NCBI GenBank assembly: GCA_947175295.1
Contig: CAMWMK010000019.1
Span: forward strand, 1-45,985
Source: an uncultured Porphyromonadaceae bacterium
GTDB taxonomy: Bacteria > Bacteroidota > Bacteroidia > Bacteroidales > Muribaculaceae
DNA: 45,985 nucleotides
Reading direction: 5' to 3'
Numbering within the stretch: the first letter of the stretch is position 1; each line of letters starts with the position of its first letter. A model generated the notes under the pieces. It was not told the origin of the DNA and searched no databases. It was given only the letters and a program-made list of their open reading frames with translations. This document shows, piece after piece, positions 36,683-45,922 of the stretch. Made by a program: the position numbers and the translations under genes.

Positions 36683-38053
36683 TTATTCCATCAGTAACGA
36701 CGCAACGAATATTACGACGATGAGAATCGGAGTGACCCATTTCAGCAGGAACATCACCGGACCCGCCAATCTATTGCGAAGCGTGCCGCCGTTGGTAAGC
36801 TGGTCTTTCATAAGTCCCTTAGGCGCGAACCATCCGAGATAGACCGACATTATGAAGGCTCCGAGCGGCATGAGTATATTCGCAGTCAGGGCGTCGCACC
36901 CACTGAACAGCGTGTAGCCGAAGATGGTCCAGTCGGAGAGCACTCCGTTGCTGAGCGACGACAAAGCGCTTAACGCCACAAGCGGGCCCAGCACAAGGAG
37001 AGTAGCCGGGATACGCTTCATCTTGAAGTGATTGCTGAAAAACGCTATGGCCACCTCCGCTATGGATATGCTGCTCGTAATGGCCGCCACGGAGAGAAGT
37101 ATGAAGAAGAGCGACGACCACAGCTGCGGACACCACATCTTATTGAATATCTCAGGAAACGTCACGAAGACAAGAGCGGAACCTCCAAACGATTCACCTT
37201 CCAGGCCAAACGACATGACACCCGGGAAGATGATCATGCCGACGAGTATGGCCACAGCCATGTCGAGAAGCGACACGGTAAAGGCTGTGCGGGTGAGGTT
37301 GGTGTCTTTGCGGAAGTAGCTGCCGTAGGTGATGAGAGTGCCCATGCCGAGGCTAAGCGAGAAGAACGCCTGGCCGAGAGCGCTGATGCACACCGCGGGG
37401 GTGATCTTCGAGAAGTCGGGCTTGAAGAAGTAGGCCAGACCCTCCGATGCCTTCGGAAGGCTCATGGCTGTGATGCAGAGTACGATGAGGATGAGGAAGA
37501 GAAGGGGCATGAGGATATTGCTCGCCCTCTCTATGCCTTTCTGCACACCCATGCAGAGCACCGCGCCGCATATGGCTATCGTGATCCAGGTCCATATCAT
37601 CGGAGGCCATACGCCGGCTACATATTCCTGCATACGGTCGGCAAACTGCAGGTTGCTGCCCTCCTCCACCCCAGGAATCGGGGTAAAGAGTTCTCCGCTC
37701 AACGACTGGAACAGGTATTCAAGGGTCCAGCCTGACACCACCATATAGAAAGTCAGGATAAGATAGGCGCATAGAATCCCGAAGAATCCGGATATCCACC
37801 AAGGTTTTCCCGGACTGAGACGGCGATAGCTGTCGATGGCGTCGCTTCTGCCTGCTCGGCCTATAGCGAACTCTCCAAGCATCACGGGGATGCCGAAAAG
37901 GACGACGCACACGATATATACAAGGAGGAACGCCGCGCCACCGTGGGTCTGCGTCTCGGCCGGGAAACGCCATATGTTTCCCAGACCGACCGCACTGCCC
38001 ACCGTGGCGGCTATGAGTCCTATTTTACTGCTGAATTCTGAGTTGTTTGCCAT
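36683..38053 (-). CDS. Neurotransmitter:sodium symporter (SNF/NSS) family transporter
   Basis: A 456-residue membrane protein with about twelve helices. The first helix holds the family signature LIAATVGSAVGLGNIWRFP, which includes residues of the sodium site. Bacterial members take up amino acids with sodium. The substrate is unknown. It lies between the POT transporter and murF-alr, on the same strand. Confidence 0.92.
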   Translation of the reverse strand: MANNSEFSSKIGLIAATVGSAVGLGNIWRFPAETQTHGGAAFLLVYIVCVVLFGIPVMLGEFAIGRAGRSDAIDSYRRLSPGKPWWISGFFGILCAYLILTFYMVVSGWTLEYLFQSLSGELFTPIPGVEEGSNLQFADRMQEYVAGVWPPMIWTWITIAICGAVLCMGVQKGIERASNILMPLLFLILIVLCITAMSLPKASEGLAYFFKPDFSKITPAVCISALGQAFFSLSLGMGTLITYGSYFRKDTNLTRTAFTVSLLDMAVAILVGMIIFPGVMSFGLEGESFGGSALVFVTFPEIFNKMWCPQLWSSLFFILLSVAAITSSISIAEVAIAFFSNHFKMKRIPATLLVLGPLVALSALSSLSNGVLSDWTIFGYTLFSGCDALTANILMPLGAFIMSVYLGWFAPKGLMKDQLTNGGTLRNRLAGPVMFLLKWVTPILIVVIFVASLLME

Positions 38054-38112
38054 AGATTATTTCAGATTAAGTATTGATAGTTATTTCTTCGTTATGTTTC
38101 TTGTGAGTCTCA

Positions 38113-39915
38113 TCACTCCGCCGGATCGGCGAGTGTAGCGTCGGGCACAGGCTCAGGCATATCGCCGGTGGCGGCTTCGAGCTTCTTCATCTGGGAGAAG
38201 ATGAAGGCTGCCGAGAGCAGACAGAGCACGATGAGAATGGTCCAGATGGTCCATACAGGTATCTTGCCCCAGAGGAGCATCGGGATCGACACAAGGTAGT
38301 TGCCGACTGCCGTGGCAGCAAACCATCCACCCATCATAGCGCCCTTCAGCTTCGGAGGAGCCACCTTGCTGACGAAGGAGATACCCATCGGAGAGAGAAG
38401 GAGCTCGGCGAAGGTAAGGAGAAGATAGGTAGAGATAAGCCAGTTGGTAGATACGTCGCCGTTGGTGCCTACGAGGGAAAGCGAACCGAACACCATCACG
38501 AGGTATGCTATGCCGGCCACTATCATGCCGTAGCCGATCTTGCGGGGAGCGGAAGGCTCCTTCTTCTTGGCGTTGAGCCAGCCGAAGAGGGCGAGGGAGA
38601 AGGGAGTGAGCGCCACCACGAAGAAAGGATTGAACTGCTGGTAGGCGGCAGGGTCGATATTGGTGAGGGTAGCGGGCATACCGGTGTAGAGCCAGATCAC
38701 GATGCCTGCGCAGACTGCGAGGATGATGCCGCTGATGGCTTTGCCTTTGGAAGTCTTCGACTGGATAAGGCCGAAGAGTGCGTAGACTCCTGCTGCGATG
38801 GCGGCGAGGGCTCCGAGGTTGAAGCCGATGCGTGTCCAGGAAGAAGACTCGGGAGCCGTACAGCTCTTGGCGAACTCGGTAAGGGTCTGACCGTTCTGGT
38901 GGAACACCATCCAGAAGAAGATCACCACAGCGAATACGAGGAAGAGGGCCACGACACGCTGCTTGGTCTGCTCGGGAGTGAGCTCGGGACCGTTGTTGAC
39001 GGCTGCCTGCTGCTTTCCTCCGGCTGCCTGCTTGGGCGCGTCGGTGATGATGTGCCTGTAGGTCTTGCGGCCAAGGGTATAGATGAGGAAGCTCACGATA
39101 AGCGACGCGCATGCGAGGGAGAACGCATAGGTGCATCCGGTGGAGAAAGCCTCGATGTAGCCGTTGGCAAACTCCATTATTCCACCGAAGGGAGCGGAGC
39201 ACTCTCCTGCGAAGTTCTGGAGATATCCGGTAAGCCATCCGGCGAGGTCGCCACCTTCGGCCATGCCGTTCTTCATGGCAAAGTCGGTCATGTTCTTAAG
39301 GGTATCGGCACTTACAGCCGACATATCGGAGAAGCCGTTGGTTTTAATACACCAGTTGCTGACCGTAGCCGCCATAGGATTGTTGGTAAGATAGCCGGCA
39401 TTGTTGAGCGCCATGTTCTTAAGAGCGATAGCCGCGCCGGGAGCGAACATGGAGCCGAGGTTGATGGCCATGTAGAAGAGGGAGAAAGCGGAGTCGCGCT
39501 TGTCGCTGTACTGAGGGCTGTTGTAGAGGTCGCCTACCATTACCTGGAGGTTACCCTTGAAGAGTCCGGTGCCTGTGGCAATAAGCAGCAGGGCCGCCAG
39601 CAGAATCATGAATGATGTGTTGGAGCGCACGGGAGTGGGCGCCGACATGAGTGCATAGCCCACAAACATCACCGCAATACCTGCGAGGACACATTTGTTG
39701 AAGCTCCAGCGGTCGGCGAGCCATCCGCCGAATACTGGCATGAAATACACGAGGGCCAGGAAGATTGAGAATATCTGGCCGGTCCAGGTGGCGTCAAAGC
39801 CGAATTTTGCCTGGAGGAAGAATAGGAAGATGGCGAGCATCGTGTAGTAGCCGAAGCGTTCGCCCGTGTTCGCGAGAGCGAGCACGTAGAGTCCTGCCGG
39901 TTGGTTCTTGAACAT
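38113..39915 (-). CDS. POT-family peptide transporter
   Basis: A 600-residue MFS protein of the proton-dependent oligopeptide transporter family, with about 14 helices and a soluble insert. The first helix contains NTGERFGYYTM, the family ExxER motif with Asn in place of the first Glu, a form usual in Bacteroidetes peptide transporters. The motif FSLFYMAINLGSMFAPG matches the PTR2 signature region. Two cytoplasmic stretches are rich in Gln and Lys (about residue 295). The upstream spacer has a perfect 13-bp hairpin and no clear promoter. Confidence 0.9.
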   Translation of the reverse strand: MFKNQPAGLYVLALANTGERFGYYTMLAIFLFFLQAKFGFDATWTGQIFSIFLALVYFMPVFGGWLADRWSFNKCVLAGIAVMFVGYALMSAPTPVRSNTSFMILLAALLLIATGTGLFKGNLQVMVGDLYNSPQYSDKRDSAFSLFYMAINLGSMFAPGAAIALKNMALNNAGYLTNNPMAATVSNWCIKTNGFSDMSAVSADTLKNMTDFAMKNGMAEGGDLAGWLTGYLQNFAGECSAPFGGIMEFANGYIEAFSTGCTYAFSLACASLIVSFLIYTLGRKTYRHIITDAPKQAAGGKQQAAVNNGPELTPEQTKQRVVALFLVFAVVIFFWMVFHQNGQTLTEFAKSCTAPESSSWTRIGFNLGALAAIAAGVYALFGLIQSKTSKGKAISGIILAVCAGIVIWLYTGMPATLTNIDPAAYQQFNPFFVVALTPFSLALFGWLNAKKKEPSAPRKIGYGMIVAGIAYLVMVFGSLSLVGTNGDVSTNWLISTYLLLTFAELLLSPMGISFVSKVAPPKLKGAMMGGWFAATAVGNYLVSIPMLLWGKIPVWTIWTILIVLCLLSAAFIFSQMKKLEAATGDMPEPVPDATLADPAE

Positions 39916-39971
39916 GGTTGATGTTGGGATTATTGTGGAAAATTGAATTATCGTTTTCTGATCTCCATCTA

Positions 39972-40001
39972 TGATGAATCATGATAGGTCATGATTCATC
40001 A
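39972..40001. repeat. Perfect 13-bp inverted repeat between sufE and the POT gene
   Basis: TGATGAATCATGA (39972-39984) and TCATGATTCATCA (39989-40001) flank a TAGG loop. It lacks a T-tract on either strand, so an intrinsic terminator is unlikely; mRNA end protection or a protein site are options. Confidence 0.7.
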
Positions 40002-40024
40002 CGCAGCATCATGGCTCAGCGCAA

Positions 40025-40453
40025 TTATGCTTCATGAATCAATTTGAAGGCCGTAGCATAGTTGCGTATCTGCTTTGTCATGGCCACAAGGCCGTTGCTG
40101 CGTGTGGGAGACAGATGCTCGGAGAGCCCTATGCGGTCGATGAAGTATAGGTCGGCGCCGAGTATCTCGTCGGGGGTGCGGTCGTTGAGCACGCGCATCA
40201 GCAGCGCGACTATTCCCTTCACTATCATCGCGTCGGAATCCGCCTCGAAGTGGATCCTGCGGTCGTCGGCCTGCTTGGCGTCGATCCAGACCCGGCTCTG
40301 GCAACCTTCGATGAGGTTGGTAGGGGTCTTCATTTCTTCTGGAATCGGAGGGAGGGTGTTGCCTAAGTCTATTATATAGGCGTAGCGGTCAAGCCAGTCG
40401 TCCATACCGGCCATTTCGTCGATTATCTCGTCTTGAACTTCGTTGATGGTCAT
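40025..40453 (-). CDS. sufE: SufE family sulfur-acceptor protein
   Basis: A 142-residue protein that accepts sulfur from the cysteine desulfurase SufS for iron-sulfur cluster assembly. The sulfur-accepting Cys is C51 in LIEGCQSRVW, at the same number as in E. coli SufE. The N-terminal helix DEIIDEMAGMDDWLDRYAYIIDLG is typical. No other suf genes are near. It has a consensus promoter upstream. Confidence 0.95.
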   Translation of the reverse strand: MTINEVQDEIIDEMAGMDDWLDRYAYIIDLGNTLPPIPEEMKTPTNLIEGCQSRVWIDAKQADDRRIHFEADSDAMIVKGIVALLMRVLNDRTPDEILGADLYFIDRIGLSEHLSPTRSNGLVAMTKQIRNYATAFKLIHEA

Positions 40454-40498
40454 ATCACTGTATTTCTAAATTATATTCCATCCCCATCCTACGAAATG

Positions 40499-40530
40499 CA
40501 AATTTAGCAATAAAATTCCTAATCCGCAAA
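40499..40530 (-). promoter_or_regulatory. Promoter of sufE
   Basis: On the minus strand TTTG (40530-40527), 20-base spacer and TAAATTTG (40506-40499). Start near 40494, leader about 41 bases. Confidence 0.8.
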
Positions 40531-40610
40531 TATAAGCCTTTAATCTTGTATAATCTTACTTAAAAAGCGTCAAATCATGTATGGTGGGGCGACGGAATCG
40601 CGGGGACGGC

Positions 40611-41303
40611 TTACTGATTGCGTTGTTTTCCGGTTTTGGTAGCGACTACAATCGCTCCGTTGGCCCCCCTCGCTCCATATTGAGAAGCTTCCTTTATCAC
40701 CTCGACATGGTCTACATCGTAGAGGCTGAGGTATTCAAGCGATGAGACTGCTACTCCGTCCACTATGTAAAGAGGTTCGCTGGAGAGTGTGAGGGAATGC
40801 GTGCCCCTTATGTTGACTTGCCGTCCACTCTCTCCGTTTGTGACGGTAAGTCCGGGCACGATACCTTTGAGCGCGCTTATCACGTCGCGGGCTCCGGTGC
40901 TACGGAGACGGTCGCCGCTGATGCCGGAACTTACTCCGGTAAATTCCCTGCGTTTCACATATCCATATCCGGTATTGGCGATTTCATCGTCGTTTTCGGC
41001 CCGGGCACCGCTTCCGGCAAGGACGATCCGAATGCCCCTGCATCCATCGACCGGGACCCTTACCTGTTCCTTTTTCGACAGCACGAGCGTCAGCGTGTCG
41101 TCAGGCAGGACATCGGTAAGGCCAAAGCGGCCCTTCTTATCCGTAGTAGCGAATCGCTTCGGGTCTTTGACATATATCCTGACTCCCTTCTTCGGCTTCA
41201 TCTCCCTATCGAGCACAAGCCCATTGAACGGCACCTCAGCAAAAGCCGACGCCGCCATCCACAGCATTACAATAGCTGTAAAAGTATTCTTCAGTATCTT
41301 CAT
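40611..41303 (-). CDS. Free-standing TonB-receptor plug-domain protein
   Basis: A 230-residue secreted protein. Signal peptide 1-22; a carboxypeptidase-regulatory-like beta domain about 23-95; then a TonB-dependent receptor plug (about 108-225) with VISALKGIVPGLTVTNGE, VNIRGTHSLT, EPLYIVDGVAV and the final ASQYGARGANGAIVVATKTG, after which the gene stops. Normally such a plug is followed by a beta-barrel of 500 or more residues; none is encoded here and the bases after the stop do not continue the frame. It has its own promoter and is separated from the upstream barrel gene by a terminator. Confidence 0.88.
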   Translation of the reverse strand: MKILKNTFTAIVMLWMAASAFAEVPFNGLVLDREMKPKKGVRIYVKDPKRFATTDKKGRFGLTDVLPDDTLTLVLSKKEQVRVPVDGCRGIRIVLAGSGARAENDDEIANTGYGYVKRREFTGVSSGISGDRLRSTGARDVISALKGIVPGLTVTNGESGRQVNIRGTHSLTLSSEPLYIVDGVAVSSLEYLSLYDVDHVEVIKEASQYGARGANGAIVVATKTGKQRNQ

Positions 41304-41343
41304 GGTCTCTATTTCTATACACCCGGCTCAATAGCCTGATATG

Positions 41344-41374
41344 CAAAATTAAGAATAAAATCCGATATTTCAAA
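41344..41374 (-). promoter_or_regulatory. Promoter of the plug-domain gene
   Basis: On the minus strand TTTG (41374-41371), 19-base spacer and TAATTTTG (41351-41344), a full consensus. Start near 41339, leader about 35 bases. Confidence 0.82.
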
Positions 41375-41381
41375 ATCTGAC

Positions 41382-41421
41382 AAAAAAATACCACGGAGAA
41401 GCCGAAACTCTCTCCGTGGTA
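41382..41421 (-). terminator. Intrinsic terminator after the outer-membrane barrel gene
   Basis: On the minus strand an 11-bp perfect stem (41421-41411 with 41399-41389), 11-base loop, then seven T (41388-41382, preceded by a stem A). It lies just past the stop of the 963-966-residue barrel gene. Confidence 0.88.
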
Positions 41422-41429
41422 GAAGACAT

Positions 41430-44330
41430 TTATTTCTTTTTGGGCTGGATGTTGAGGCGATACTGCACGGAAAACAATACATAGCGCGGCAGGGCGTTGC
41501 TGTAGCTCACCGTGCGTCCTGAAGCGGATACGGCGTAGTTTACATTGGAGAGCTGATGCAGCATGTCGAAACCATCCACCATGAAGACCCAATGCTTGTT
41601 TCGGACGGGACTCCATGTCAGACGCATATTCCATATTGCGTCGCTCGTATCCAGTTCCTTCACTCCGTAGCCCCTTCTGGTATAAACGGTGAAGTCCGTG
41701 CTGACTCCGAAGCCATAGGGAAGCTTGAATATACCGGTCACACCCGCATTGAAATGATTGGCGTCGATTGTCGAGAAGTCCTCGCGCGTCGATGTGGTGT
41801 GCCTGTTGGTATAGCCGCCTCTGAGCTGAAGCATCTGCCTTCCGAGCTGCCAGGAAAGAGTCAGCTTTTCGTTGAAACTGGTATTTCCCACTTTCGACAG
41901 ATTAGGCCGGTCAAGATCCACTCCTATCATATCGCCGTAATTATATCGGTTGATGTCGGTGATGGATGATATCGTGAACTGGTCTTTGGATCCGAACTGA
42001 TACCTTAGCGTGTTTGACAGTCCATAGTTGGAGTTGCCCCCGGTGTTATATGTCTTGAAGTGGCGCACACCGGTAGCCGTATCGTAGACATATCCTTTGG
42101 TCAGGGCATTGTCGGTGACGCTGAAGTTAAGCTGCACTGTGTTGTTGAGTTTCAATACAGTCGGAGTATAATCCCATTTCAGGGTATGCCCGACGGTGTA
42201 TTGGGTCTTAAGGTGTGGATTTCCGGTGTAGATGTTTAGAGGGTCCGCATCGTTGACGACATCTATGAGGTCTACCGGGTCCGGGGTCTTCGGCGTCACG
42301 AGCAGATTGTAGGCTATCACATTTCTGAAACTCCTTCCACGGCCGTTGGATTCCTTTCTTCCGAACAAGAAATCGAAACTGGCATCCCACGATCCCGTAG
42401 TGAATAGAAAATCGGTCCGTCTTACATCATAGGCCTTTCCATTGCGTATGTAATCGAAATGGGTGTGCTTGAATCCTATCTGCGGGCCTAAGGTCATTAT
42501 GAAAAGAGACTTATCAGAAGATTTGGAATATTGGATCGTAGGCGTAAGGGTATGCTGATTGTCGAGCGATCGTGATGTGTAGCTGTTGGCGGGATCGAAG
42601 GAATCAAGATAGTCGGCGGGAAGCGTACCGTATACGCCCATGTCGGCCAGCCTGTCGAGGGCATACATGTAGGAGTCCTTTACTTTGTCCCAGAACATAT
42701 ATTCATAATTGAGAGTCATCATCACCTTGCCTATACGGAATCGGTAGGTCAGGTTATGGTTGTAGCGCAAGGTGTGGTTGGGAGTATTGTCGAAATACTG
42801 TCTTTTCCTGTAGGACGGATTTGGGTCGGCTCCATAGTTGATGACGTAGTCCTTCCATCGCTCCTCCTTGGCTCCGGAATATGAGAAGCCTACTTCAAGC
42901 AAGAGATGATCGGACGTGCGCGGTATCTTCCACTCGAAATGCGGGAAAGCCTGGACAGTGTAGTTCATTGCCGAACCATCCGTCTTGGTGATGCTCCGGT
43001 TTATGACGGAGTTCAGATTGACCGGACTTCCGTCGGAATACATCGCCTCCAATGCCTTCATGGTGATGTCGTTCTGTTCTGAATCAAAAACGGCGGAGAC
43101 TCCGGCAATTGAGTTTTTTCTGTCGCGGTATCTTCCTTTGACCACCATCCCTAACCGGTATCTCTCCTTGAATAGACTCAGGAAGTGGTCGGTATCAATC
43201 CTTGTGTCGCGGTTGTCATCGGTATCGAATGAATTGTCGTATGTGTTCCCTCCGGTCAGGAAGTTGGTCCGAGCTGTCGTGGTATGGTTACGGTAACGTG
43301 TCTCCCTGAAAACAAATTTTCCGTTTGCCATGCGGTCCCTCTCCGCACTCTGATAATCATAATTGAGGGCTCCGAGCTTATATTCCTTGGTGCCTGAGGG
43401 CATCATTTCGGGTTGCCAGTTGTCGTTCTTGCCTGGTTCGCGGTTGTCATTGAGGTTGTTGATGTTTCCTATCAGGGCTATGGTCGTGGTAGGATTGAAC
43501 CATGATGCGAAGAGTCGGCCCGTATATCTGTCTTTCGTACCTATACCGCCCTGTGCGTTTATTAGCCACCCCATGTTGTATTCCTTCTTGAGCTTGATAT
43601 CCATAGTGAGGTGTTTGGGCTCGGTGCCGTCGTTGCGCCATTTCTCCTCATCTGTCTGCCCTTTATAGACCTCTATGTTCTTTACGGTGTAGGCTCCGAT
43701 GTTCTCAAGCATCAGCTGGTTGTCACCGTTAAGAAACTGTTTGCCGTCGAGCAGAAGTGTCTCCACGAACTCTCCGTTCACTTTTATCTGGCCGCTCTCG
43801 TTCAGCTCAACCCCAGGGAGCTGGGCAATCAGGGCATCGAGCATCGATCCCTCCGCAAGCTGGAATGCATCCGCATTGAAGACCACGGTATCCCCTTTGT
43901 TGTAGAATTTGATTTTAGATGTGGTGACTGTCACCTCGTCGAGCATCCGGGGAGCCCGCTTAAGATAGACTGTAGGAACCTTTCTGCCTTCCTCCCGTTT
44001 TCCTATCTTCCTGACATCATATACCACAGTATTGGGTGTATATCCTTCGCAAACGACATCAAAGACATAGGTAGAATCCTTGCGCTCTACAGGTATGGCG
44101 AAGCTGGCCAAAGGAAACTCCTCTCCGTTCTTATACACATAGCCGCCCACTCTTATGGTATCTGTCTTGGTGCCTTCCTTATTACTGATCAATACCATAG
44201 CTTTAATGAGGTCTGTCTTTCCGATGGCTTCCTTTACTTCTCCATACAGATAGAAATCCTTCACCTGTGAGCGGCAGGTAAGGACCGACAGCATTGAGAC
44301 AATGGCGATAAAAGTTAGTTTACGCATCAT
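41430..44330 (-). CDS. Outer-membrane beta-barrel protein, TonB-receptor-like
   Basis: A 966-residue outer-membrane protein. Signal peptide about 1-21; a carboxypeptidase-regulatory-like domain to about 125; a plug-like domain about 145-245 with LIAQLPGVELNESGQIKVNG and NIGAYTVKNIEVYKG; then a long barrel with alternating aromatic strands, ending VLFSVQYRLNIQPKKK. The pattern fits the outer-membrane beta-barrel family found beside sensor genes in Bacteroidetes. Substrate unknown. It follows the M56-TonB gene by 93 bases and is probably in the same operon. The start has two consecutive ATG codons. Confidence 0.88.
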   Translation of the reverse strand: MMRKLTFIAIVSMLSVLTCRSQVKDFYLYGEVKEAIGKTDLIKAMVLISNKEGTKTDTIRVGGYVYKNGEEFPLASFAIPVERKDSTYVFDVVCEGYTPNTVVYDVRKIGKREEGRKVPTVYLKRAPRMLDEVTVTTSKIKFYNKGDTVVFNADAFQLAEGSMLDALIAQLPGVELNESGQIKVNGEFVETLLLDGKQFLNGDNQLMLENIGAYTVKNIEVYKGQTDEEKWRNDGTEPKHLTMDIKLKKEYNMGWLINAQGGIGTKDRYTGRLFASWFNPTTTIALIGNINNLNDNREPGKNDNWQPEMMPSGTKEYKLGALNYDYQSAERDRMANGKFVFRETRYRNHTTTARTNFLTGGNTYDNSFDTDDNRDTRIDTDHFLSLFKERYRLGMVVKGRYRDRKNSIAGVSAVFDSEQNDITMKALEAMYSDGSPVNLNSVINRSITKTDGSAMNYTVQAFPHFEWKIPRTSDHLLLEVGFSYSGAKEERWKDYVINYGADPNPSYRKRQYFDNTPNHTLRYNHNLTYRFRIGKVMMTLNYEYMFWDKVKDSYMYALDRLADMGVYGTLPADYLDSFDPANSYTSRSLDNQHTLTPTIQYSKSSDKSLFIMTLGPQIGFKHTHFDYIRNGKAYDVRRTDFLFTTGSWDASFDFLFGRKESNGRGRSFRNVIAYNLLVTPKTPDPVDLIDVVNDADPLNIYTGNPHLKTQYTVGHTLKWDYTPTVLKLNNTVQLNFSVTDNALTKGYVYDTATGVRHFKTYNTGGNSNYGLSNTLRYQFGSKDQFTISSITDINRYNYGDMIGVDLDRPNLSKVGNTSFNEKLTLSWQLGRQMLQLRGGYTNRHTTSTREDFSTIDANHFNAGVTGIFKLPYGFGVSTDFTVYTRRGYGVKELDTSDAIWNMRLTWSPVRNKHWVFMVDGFDMLHQLSNVNYAVSASGRTVSYSNALPRYVLFSVQYRLNIQPKKK

Positions 44331-44423
44331 GATGTTATGTTTGTTTTAAGGTTGTTTTAAAAATATACTTCTATGAGGAAAGACGTAGAAGCAGCCTAAT
44401 GGATTTATCCTCCTCAGAGGAAT

Positions 44424-45917
44424 TCATTTTTTCTTAAGTTTTATGTCCCACAATCCGCCAGGAAACTCCTCACTCGGAGGGAAGGTCTCTGACGACTCAA
44501 TATCACTCAAATCTATGACCATGTTTTCCTTCAGAAGTTTGCCATCCACTCTTACAGTCTGTAAGTCATTGGCGTCGCAATCCTTGTCAGACGGACCCAA
44601 CATAAGCTTTGCGCCGCTGTTCTTACTTAGCTGTATGAACGGAGCTCCTTGAATAGAAGAGGCGGCTTCTGCGGCCTCTTCACTCTGCAGCCTGAACTTG
44701 ACCGGTAACGTATACCCTGAGGCAACCGGTTTGCCATCCTTTGTAGCGGGAGTCCAATCAGGCATTGATCTCACAACCCTCACAGCTTCCTCATCAAGAT
44801 CCGGCCATGCACTCTTCTCTATTTTGACATCCGAAATGGAACCATCAGACTGAACCGTAAAGCCCACTACGGTTTTCCCGGTACGGTCTTCATCATGCGC
44901 CGACTGAGGATAACGTACATTCATTGAAAGATACCGTATCAACGCGTCGGTTCCGCCCGGAAATTCGGCTTCGGTATCAGGATCCGGAAGGGAGTGGTCG
45001 GGTGAAAGTCTCAACGAGGCTGTCTCAAGGCTTTTCAGACCGGAAGCCAAAGCCGGGATATTCACTACCGTCAGAGCCACTGCCGGAGCTATGGCAAGGG
45101 CGGCTATACGCATACGGCGCAGTCCGCCGCTTCTTTCTTTCTGCATCATTGCGATTCTATTTTTGAGTTTACTATGGTTTAGGTTATTGGCAAGTATATG
45201 AAAACGGTTACCCACTGTTTTTCTGATCAGAAGCATCTGATATTCCTTCGGATCGATGCCTCCGTCGATAACGGCGGCGTCCGCCTGATACTCATGGATA
45301 AGCTTCAGCTCATCACGCATAAGCCACGACGCGGGATCATACCAAAGCACCACGCATACCATCTGCGCCAACAAGAGATCAAGATAATGGCGGCATCGGA
45401 TATGGGCGAGTTCATGCGCCGTCACGGCTTCACACACTGTCTCATAGTCATAGGCATTCATCACTATGAGACTTCCGAAACTGAAGGGAGCCGTTGTCTT
45501 GTCAGGCATCACCACAAGGGTATGGCCGTCTTTCCGTAGGAATTCTCCCTTACTAATATGCAGCATAAGCCTTGCTACGGAATAGAAAGTCTTCAGCAAT
45601 ACCACGCTTGCCCCAATCAGATATATCCACAAAATGATGTCTGGAAGTAGGGTTCGCTCCTCTTCAATGCCGTTTGCAAGAATCATGGAGGGTACATTCA
45701 ATTCTCCAGTAGGGAACACCATCGTCATGTCGGAAGAAGTTTTGTCCCAATTGCTATTAAAAATGGGACATGCGGCAAACGCCACGGCATAGCATCCGAG
45801 CAGGATGGCGCGATTGAGCGCTATCTGTTTCTCTCCCGAGATGAAAAGCCTGTAAAGCAGATAGAATGCCAGAAGGAAGATGCCCGAATACAGGGTATAG
45901 GCGAAAAAGGTTCCCAT
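44424..45917 (-). CDS. BlaR1-type M56 peptidase fused to a TonB C-terminal domain
   Basis: About 497 residues. Three membrane helices lie in the first 120 residues, then the M56 zinc protease with HELAH at about 168-172 and the downstream Glu in HEYQADAAV, a fourth helix near 285-305 (IAALAIAPAVALTVV), and a TonB C-terminal domain (about 330-410) with YPQSAHDEDRTGKTVVGFTV and the closing LPVKFRL. A further 90-residue tail follows. In BlaR1/MecR1 the protease cleaves a BlaI-type repressor; the end of a repressor gene lies directly upstream. I chose the ATG at 45917; a GTG at 45926 would overlap the repressor stop by four bases. Confidence 0.9.
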   Translation of the reverse strand: MGTFFAYTLYSGIFLLAFYLLYRLFISGEKQIALNRAILLGCYAVAFAACPIFNSNWDKTSSDMTMVFPTGELNVPSMILANGIEEERTLLPDIILWIYLIGASVVLLKTFYSVARLMLHISKGEFLRKDGHTLVVMPDKTTAPFSFGSLIVMNAYDYETVCEAVTAHELAHIRCRHYLDLLLAQMVCVVLWYDPASWLMRDELKLIHEYQADAAVIDGGIDPKEYQMLLIRKTVGNRFHILANNLNHSKLKNRIAMMQKERSGGLRRMRIAALAIAPAVALTVVNIPALASGLKSLETASLRLSPDHSLPDPDTEAEFPGGTDALIRYLSMNVRYPQSAHDEDRTGKTVVGFTVQSDGSISDVKIEKSAWPDLDEEAVRVVRSMPDWTPATKDGKPVASGYTLPVKFRLQSEEAAEAASSIQGAPFIQLSKNSGAKLMLGPSDKDCDANDLQTVRVDGKLLKENMVIDLSDIESSETFPPSEEFPGGLWDIKLKKK

Positions 45918-45922
45918 GGCGG

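Noticed and set aside
38113..39915. Defective proton coupling in the POT transporter because the first Glu of ExxER is Asn
   Set aside because: To my knowledge this form is normal in Bacteroidetes peptide transporters, so it is not a lesion.
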